Source: a bacterium
GTDB lineage: Bacteria; CG2-30-53-67; CG2-30-70-394
Assembly (NCBI GenBank): GCA_024278555.1
Contig: JAJRSX010000183.1
Span: 9,310 to 73,309 of the forward strand
DNA length: 64,000 bases
Reading direction: 5' to 3'
In this document: positions 59,412 through 64,000 of the stretch, piece after piece
Layout of the letters: the number at the start of each line of letters is the position of its first letter
Numbering within the stretch: the first letter of the stretch is position 1
Position numbers and translations under genes: made by a program
Notes under the pieces: model-generated
Seen by the model: the letters and a program-made list of their open reading frames with translations, nothing else
What the model was told of the DNA's origin: nothing
Databases searched by the model: none

Positions 59412-60737
59412 TTACCGCCGCAACGCCCGCTTGTTGAAGTCGCTCGCCTTGAGGCCGACGTTGTAGCGGATCTCTTCGACTCGCAGGCGGGTGGTGTGGT
59501 GGTGCTTGAGGGTGGTGACCTCGCTCTCCATGGAGGTCCAGATCCCCTCGATCTGCTCCATCCGCAGGATTCGGCTCACCTTGATCTTGCGCAGCTTACG
59601 GTCGTACGACTCGCCCTTCACCGGCAGGAGGGTCGCCTGGTCGATCCACGCGATGTTCTTGCCGTAGGCGCTCGAGCCCTTCTCCTTCGGGATCGATTCG
59701 AGGATCCAGCAGCGGCGGCCGTCCACGGTCGCCTCGCCCAGCAGCCGGTGGCGGTCCTTGTCCGGCCGGCGTCGCTCCAGGTCCTGGTAGTAGAGGTCGG
59801 AGTTGACGAAGCTCTTGCCCTTCTGCTTGGCGACGATCCGCCGGACCCGCCGCAGGGCCGGGAGGTAGAGAAACTGCTGCGCATCCCCTCCTCTCCGTTC
59901 GAGGGTGAGGAAGGCGGTGCCGTCGATATCCGTCGGGTAGGTGAAGCGGATCAGGGAGTCCTGCAGGCCGTCGTGGCGCACCATGCGGCTCTCGAAGCGG
60001 CGCACCCGCTGGTGGCCGGAGCGGCTGGTGAGGACCATCTCGATGGTGGCCACGGCGTCGCGGCCGGTGTCCCGATCGTAGATCCACTGGGCGAGCTCGT
60101 CGCCGTCCCGCGGCGGCCGTTGCAGCCGTGTTACCGGCGCGGGCGAGGGGGTCGGGGCGACCGCCTGGGGCGTGGGCCGCAGGGCCGGGGCGGCGGGCTT
60201 GGGCGGCGGGAGCGGCTTCGGCGCCGGCTTGGGAGTGGGTTTGGGTGCGGCCGCGGGAGGAGGCTGGGTCGCCGGGGCGGGGGCGGGTCGCGGACGCACC
60301 GCCGGGGTCGGCGCGGGCCGAGGGTGGTGCACCTTTGGCCGCGGTAGGGGGGGCGGGCTGGGGCGGGGCGGGGTGGCCGGCTGCGGCAACGATGGCAGCT
60401 TGGGTGCGCGGGGGGGCGGGAGGTGGGGTGGGGCCGGTTGGGTCGGCCTCTTTGGTTCGACCGTCGGCCGTGGCAGCGTCGGCGAAGGGGAGGGGGTTAT
60501 CCCCTTCTCGGGCGCGGGCGCGGCGGCGGGGGGCGGGGTCGTTGCCTCTTCCCCTCTCTTTTCCTCCTCCGCCGGCGGCTTGTGGCGGTGAAAGAGGGAG
60601 CGAAAATCCCAGGCGAGGAGGAGCTCATGGGGCGCTGTCCCCACGCCCGCAACCGGGGGGAGCTCCGCGGCGCGTGTCGGCGGGGCGAGCAAGAGGAGCA
60701 GCAGGGGGGTGAGCAGGAGGGGGGATGGGGTTGCCAT
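59412..60737 (-). CDS. LolA-like outer-membrane lipoprotein-sorting family protein with Pro/Ala-rich linker
   Basis: From ATG 60737 this gives 441 residues; a start nine codons upstream is possible. A signal peptide (LLLTPLLLLLLAPPTRA) is followed by a very long Pro/Ala/Lys-rich linker (about residues 50-215). The C-terminal 220 residues are a LolA-like domain with IYDRDTGRDAVATIEMVL, IRFTYPTDIDGTAFLTLER and YYQDLERRRPDKDRHRLLG. Such proteins accompany DUF1302 barrels and MMPL exporters and may carry lipid across the periplasm. The linker, perhaps spanning the periplasm, is unusually long. Confidence 0.84.
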   Translation of the reverse strand: MATPSPLLLTPLLLLLLAPPTRAAELPPVAGVGTAPHELLLAWDFRSLFHRHKPPAEEEKRGEEATTPPPAAAPAPEKGITPSPSPTLPRPTVEPKRPTQPAPPHLPPPRAPKLPSLPQPATPPRPSPPPLPRPKVHHPRPAPTPAVRPRPAPAPATQPPPAAAPKPTPKPAPKPLPPPKPAAPALRPTPQAVAPTPSPAPVTRLQRPPRDGDELAQWIYDRDTGRDAVATIEMVLTSRSGHQRVRRFESRMVRHDGLQDSLIRFTYPTDIDGTAFLTLERRGGDAQQFLYLPALRRVRRIVAKQKGKSFVNSDLYYQDLERRRPDKDRHRLLGEATVDGRRCWILESIPKEKGSSAYGKNIAWIDQATLLPVKGESYDRKLRKIKVSRILRMEQIEGIWTSMESEVTTLKHHHTTRLRVEEIRYNVGLKASDFNKRALRR

Positions 60738-60823
60738 GGTCCTTGGGGGTGGGGGACTCTCCACCGAAGGGAGTGGAGGCCGTCGTCATTCGGCGGCCGT
60801 GAGCTTAGGGCTCACAAAAAAAT

Positions 60824-60969
60824 AACTCCATGTTTTCGCATCCCATCTTCACGCCGTCTTCGGCCGCTCCTCAATCGCGAAATCCTCACCGTAGCCCGGC
60901 TACGCTTGCGGTTTCGCTCGATCGTCGCGACCAAATTCGACGCAAATCTGGGCGCCAAAACATGGAGTT
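60824..60969. repeat. 146-bp imperfect palindrome, MITE-like
   Basis: Ends AACTCCATGTTTT (60824-60836) and AAAACATGGAGTT (60957-60969) are perfect inverted repeats. An inner palindrome (GCGAAATCC...CGTAGCCCGGCTACG...GGTTTCGC) occupies about 60880-60920. It differs from the CTAGGAG family and has no coding capacity. It sits directly before the PrsT-like gene, contributing an in-frame ATG (60962) that is probably not the true start. Confidence 0.7.
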
Positions 60970-61015
60970 CTTTTTTCGCGAGCTCTTACGTCACTGTCGC
61001 GAGAGGAGGGAGTCC

Positions 61016-63787
61016 GTGTTTCGATCCGTTTGGCCTGTTCTGCTGTTGGGGGTCGCCCTCTTGTCGGTGGGGTGCGAGTCCGCCGATACCCGCTACACGA
61101 AGCACATGGGCAACGCCGAGAGCTACCTCGTCGAGGGGCAGCTCCAGGGGGCGATCCTGTCGCTCAAGTCGGCGCTGGCCGCCCACCCGGACGACCCGGC
61201 GGCGCGCAAGCTCCTGGTGGAGTGCTACCTCCAGCGCGGCGCGGCAGAGCCGGCGCGCAAGCTCGTCGACGGACTGAAGAAGGAGCTCCCCAACGACGAC
61301 ACCCTGCCGCTTCTGGAGGCGCGCCTCTTGCTCTTGGAGAAGAAGCCGGACGAGGCCCTGGAGCTCCTCTCGGGCTACATGGGGGTCCACGGCGAGACCG
61401 CCGCCGCGCTGGTCGTCCTCGGCGACGCCCACGCCGCCAAGGAGCTGTGGGCCGAGGCAATCGAGGCCTACGGTCGAGCCACGGAGAAGGACCCGCGGCA
61501 GGCGCGCGGCTGGTTCGGTAAGGCGGTGGTCCTGGCGCGCCTGCAGCGCAACGACGAGGCGGCCGAGGCCGCGGCGAAGGCGGTGGCGGCCGATCCCCAC
61601 CTCGGCCGCGCCTACCTCTTGCAGGCAAACCTCGCCGAGCAGGCGGGGGACCGCAAGCAGGCGGTGGAGGTCTACCGTCGTGCCCTGAAGAACGACCGGC
61701 GCGTCGAGCTCCCCGCCCGCTTCGGCCTCGGTCAGGACCTCCTCGCCCTGAAGGAGGTGGAGGAGGCGCTGGCGCAGGGTAAGCAGCTCGTCAAGGAGTT
61801 CCCCAACGCCCCCCACGGCTACTTCGTTCGCGGTGTCGCCCGCTATATGCAGCAGCAGTTCGACGAGGCGGCCACCGACCTCCAGGCGTGTCTCGCCAAG
61901 TCGCCGAACCACGCCGGCGCCGAGTTCTACCTGGCGCTTGCCCAGTATCAGCGCAAGCAGTGGGAGCAGGCCCTCGGGGCGGCCAAGGTACTGCAGGCGC
62001 AACACCCCGGGGTAAAGCCGGTGGAGATGCTCACCGCCGAGCTTCTCCTGCGTACCGGCGATCCCAAGGGGGCGGAGAAACAGGCGCGCCGGGCCCTGAA
62101 GCTGGCGCCGGAGTCGGCCTTCCTCTATCGCGTCCTCGGCGGCGCACTCATCGCCCAGGGCAAGGCAGAGGGAGGGACCGAGGCCCTGGAAAAGGCGCAG
62201 GAGCTCGCCCCCGACGAGAAGCTCGAGTTCGCCCTCGGCAGCCTCTACCTCTCCATGAACGAGCTCGACAAGGCCTCCACCCGCTTCGAGGCGGCGGCCG
62301 CCGCCCACCCAAAGGCACGGGGTGCCCAGATCCGCCTCTTCTACACCCGCCTGCGCCAGCTCGATTTCGACGGCGCCCTCGGCCTCATGGAGAGCCTCCT
62401 GGAGAAGCAGCCCGACGACCCCATGTGGATGAACCTCAAGGGGGCGGCGCTGATGGCCAAGAAGGACAAGGCCGGGGCCAAGGCGATCTGGAGCCAGGTG
62501 GTGGCAGCCCACCCGGAGCTGGTCGCCGCCCACCTCAACCTCGCAGGCATCTATCAAAAAGATGAGCAGTGGGGAGAGGCCCGCCGGGAGTACCAGGCGG
62601 TCCTGGTGGTGCGCCCGAAGCACAGCGTCGCCCACCGCCAGCTCGCCATCCTCGACCTGAAGGAGGGCAAGCTCGACGACGCCATCGCCCACCTGGAGCA
62701 GTCCCTGGCGAGCGTCGCCGACGGGCTGGTTGCCATGGCCCTGGCCGCCGCCCTCCAGCAAAAGGGCGACCTGGCCGGGGCGGCGGCGGCCGCGGACAAG
62801 GCCACTGCGATCGCTCCGAAGGCAGGAGAGGCGTGGCTCCAGGCAGGGGTGATCGCCCTCGCCCAGGGCGACCTGAAGGGGGGGGAGGCGCGGCTCAGAA
62901 AGGCGTCGGAGCTTGCCCCCAAGTCGGCGGCGGTGTGGTATCAGCTCGGCGGTGTGGCCGGAGCCCAAAAGCGGTGGGCTGAGGCGCGCGGCCACCTGAA
63001 AAAGGCGGCGACCCTCGCCCCGGACGATCCCAATGTCTGCCAGCGGCGGATCATGGCCGAACTGGCTGCGGGCAGCGGCGAGCGGGCCGACCGTCTCGCT
63101 GCCGACTACCTCGCGGCCCACCCGAAACAGGTCGCCGCCTACCAGCTCGCCGCCGAGGAGGCAGAGGTCCGCAAGCGGCCGGCGGCGGCACGGGAGATCC
63201 TCGCCCAGGGGCGCCAGCGCCTCGGTGACAACCTCGCCATCCTCCTGTTGCAGGCCAACTTCGAGCGGCGCCAGGGCAACGGCCCCAAGGCCGAGGCCCT
63301 CTACGGCCGGATCCTCGCCAAGGAGCCGAAGGCGGCCCAGGTGATCATGCGCAAGGCGGCGAGTGAGATGGCCGACGGCCGCTTTGAGGAGGCGGCAAAG
63401 AGCTACGAATCGGTCCTGGCGCTGGCCCCGAAGGCGGCGGTCGCCCTCAACAACCTCGCCTACCTCTACTCCGATGTCCTAGGTACGCCGGACAAGGCGC
63501 TGGAGCTCCTCGGCCGGGTCGACCCGGAGGTGGTGGCCAAGAGCCCCACGGTCCGCGACACCCTCGGCTGGGCGCAGCTCAAGGCGGGCAAGGTGAAGGA
63601 GGCGGTGGCGACCCTGGCCAAGGTGGCCGAGGAGCTCCCGGACGTCCCGGCGGTCCGTTACCACCACGGCGCCGCGATGATCGCCGCCGGCGACACCGAG
63701 GGCGGCCGCACGGAGGTGTCGGTGGCCCTGGAGATGGGGCTGAAGGGGGCCGAGGCGAAGGCGGCGCGGGCGCTCCTTGGTGAGTGA
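61016..63787 (+). CDS. prsT: PrsT-like TPR lipoprotein of the PEP-CTERM system
   Basis: From GTG 61016, with GAGGAGGG five bases upstream, this gives 923 residues. The lipobox is LLSVGC and about twenty TPR units follow (for example GQLQGAILSLKSALAAHPDD and LVAAHLNLAGIYQKDEQWGE), ending EMGLKGAEAKAARALLGE. Length, lipidation and repeat type match the TPR lipoprotein PrsT that accompanies XrtA exosortase and PEP-CTERM exopolysaccharide clusters. An in-frame ATG at 60962 lies in the mobile element and has no ribosome site. The rest of that cluster would be expected beyond this window. Confidence 0.85.
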   Translation: MFRSVWPVLLLGVALLSVGCESADTRYTKHMGNAESYLVEGQLQGAILSLKSALAAHPDDPAARKLLVECYLQRGAAEPARKLVDGLKKELPNDDTLPLLEARLLLLEKKPDEALELLSGYMGVHGETAAALVVLGDAHAAKELWAEAIEAYGRATEKDPRQARGWFGKAVVLARLQRNDEAAEAAAKAVAADPHLGRAYLLQANLAEQAGDRKQAVEVYRRALKNDRRVELPARFGLGQDLLALKEVEEALAQGKQLVKEFPNAPHGYFVRGVARYMQQQFDEAATDLQACLAKSPNHAGAEFYLALAQYQRKQWEQALGAAKVLQAQHPGVKPVEMLTAELLLRTGDPKGAEKQARRALKLAPESAFLYRVLGGALIAQGKAEGGTEALEKAQELAPDEKLEFALGSLYLSMNELDKASTRFEAAAAAHPKARGAQIRLFYTRLRQLDFDGALGLMESLLEKQPDDPMWMNLKGAALMAKKDKAGAKAIWSQVVAAHPELVAAHLNLAGIYQKDEQWGEARREYQAVLVVRPKHSVAHRQLAILDLKEGKLDDAIAHLEQSLASVADGLVAMALAAALQQKGDLAGAAAAADKATAIAPKAGEAWLQAGVIALAQGDLKGGEARLRKASELAPKSAAVWYQLGGVAGAQKRWAEARGHLKKAATLAPDDPNVCQRRIMAELAAGSGERADRLAADYLAAHPKQVAAYQLAAEEAEVRKRPAAAREILAQGRQRLGDNLAILLLQANFERRQGNGPKAEALYGRILAKEPKAAQVIMRKAASEMADGRFEEAAKSYESVLALAPKAAVALNNLAYLYSDVLGTPDKALELLGRVDPEVVAKSPTVRDTLGWAQLKAGKVKEAVATLAKVAEELPDVPAVRYHHGAAMIAAGDTEGGRTEVSVALEMGLKGAEAKAARALLGE

Positions 63788-63902
63788 CGCGTCTCAGCGA
63801 ACAGCTTTCAGCGGAGGGGCGCCGGGAGGGGGCGGTGGAGAGGGGGGGCTTGCGGTCGTACTGCGGACCCCGGTTTGCTTGTTGGAAGGCGACGCTGTTT
63901 CC

Positions 63903-64000
63903 GCTGTCCGCTGTCCGCTGTCCGCTGTCCGCTGTCCGCTGTCCGCTGTCCGCTGTCCGCTGTCCGCTGTCCGCTGTCCGCTGTCCGCTGTCCGCTGTCC
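63903..64000 (+). repeat. Heptanucleotide tandem repeat (GCTGTCC)n
   Basis: Fourteen exact copies of GCTGTCC fill the last 98 bases and run off the window, with partial copies (GCTGTTTCC) just before. Because seven is not a multiple of three it would be frame-changing in coding DNA, but it lies after the prsT stop. Confidence 0.95.

Overview
The window is a high-GC, densely coded chromosomal stretch. Its gene content points to a metabolically versatile proteobacterium in the broad sense (Pseudomonadota or a delta-type lineage such as Desulfobacterota). The evidence is nitrous-oxide-reductase maturation genes, an hrcA-grpE-dnaK-dnaJ operon, a NapF-type ferredoxin, acetyl-CoA synthetase, PEP-CTERM/exosortase components, sigma-54-type promoters, a DsrC/TusE-like protein and a SelW-like selenoprotein. 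I cannot name the species from sequence alone.

Layout. 1-5.5 kb: end of a nos cluster (nosD 3' end, nosF, nosY, then cupredoxin-like, SCO-like, transglutaminase-like, thioredoxin-like and heavy-metal-binding lipoprotein genes). 5.9-17 kb: a complete type I-U (I-G) CRISPR-Cas locus (cas3, csx17, csb1, csb2, cas4-cas1 fusion, cas2) and an array of 14 palindromic repeats. A small toxin/antitoxin-like module sits between csb2 and cas4-cas1. 17-33 kb: housekeeping genes, namely a deaminase, a CBS gene broken at a G9 run, napF-like, the heat-shock operon, lolD, a two-component/c-di-GMP pair, proS, a SelW-like selenoprotein cotranscribed with a DsrC/TusE-like gene, and acs. 33-42.6 kb: an accessory region with two FeeM-type N-acyltransferases, a patatin-like lipase, hipBA, a nitroreductase plus E1/ThiF-like pair and a TPR membrane protein. 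42.8-53.6 kb: two large secreted proteins sharing one ectodomain, one cysteine-rich repeat type and one PEP-CTERM type, flanking a block of lower GC with a GMC oxidoreductase, aldo/keto reductase and glycosyltransferase. 53.9-61 kb: an RND (MMPL)/beta-barrel/LolA-like export module split by an MNT-HEPN pair. 61-64 kb: a PrsT-like TPR lipoprotein, then a heptamer tandem repeat running off the end.

Connections. Four sigma-54-type promoters were found by eye. They precede the second FeeM-like gene, the TPR membrane protein, the large cysteine-rich protein and the PEP-CTERM protein. This suggests that much of the 35-54 kb region belongs to one regulon of the kind that drives PEP-CTERM genes elsewhere. 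Several families of small non-autonomous repeats are scattered between genes: an element of about 165-185 bp with CTAGGAGTCTGTCGGA ends, REP-like hairpins, and a palindrome of about 146 bp.

No tRNA or rRNA genes were recognised.
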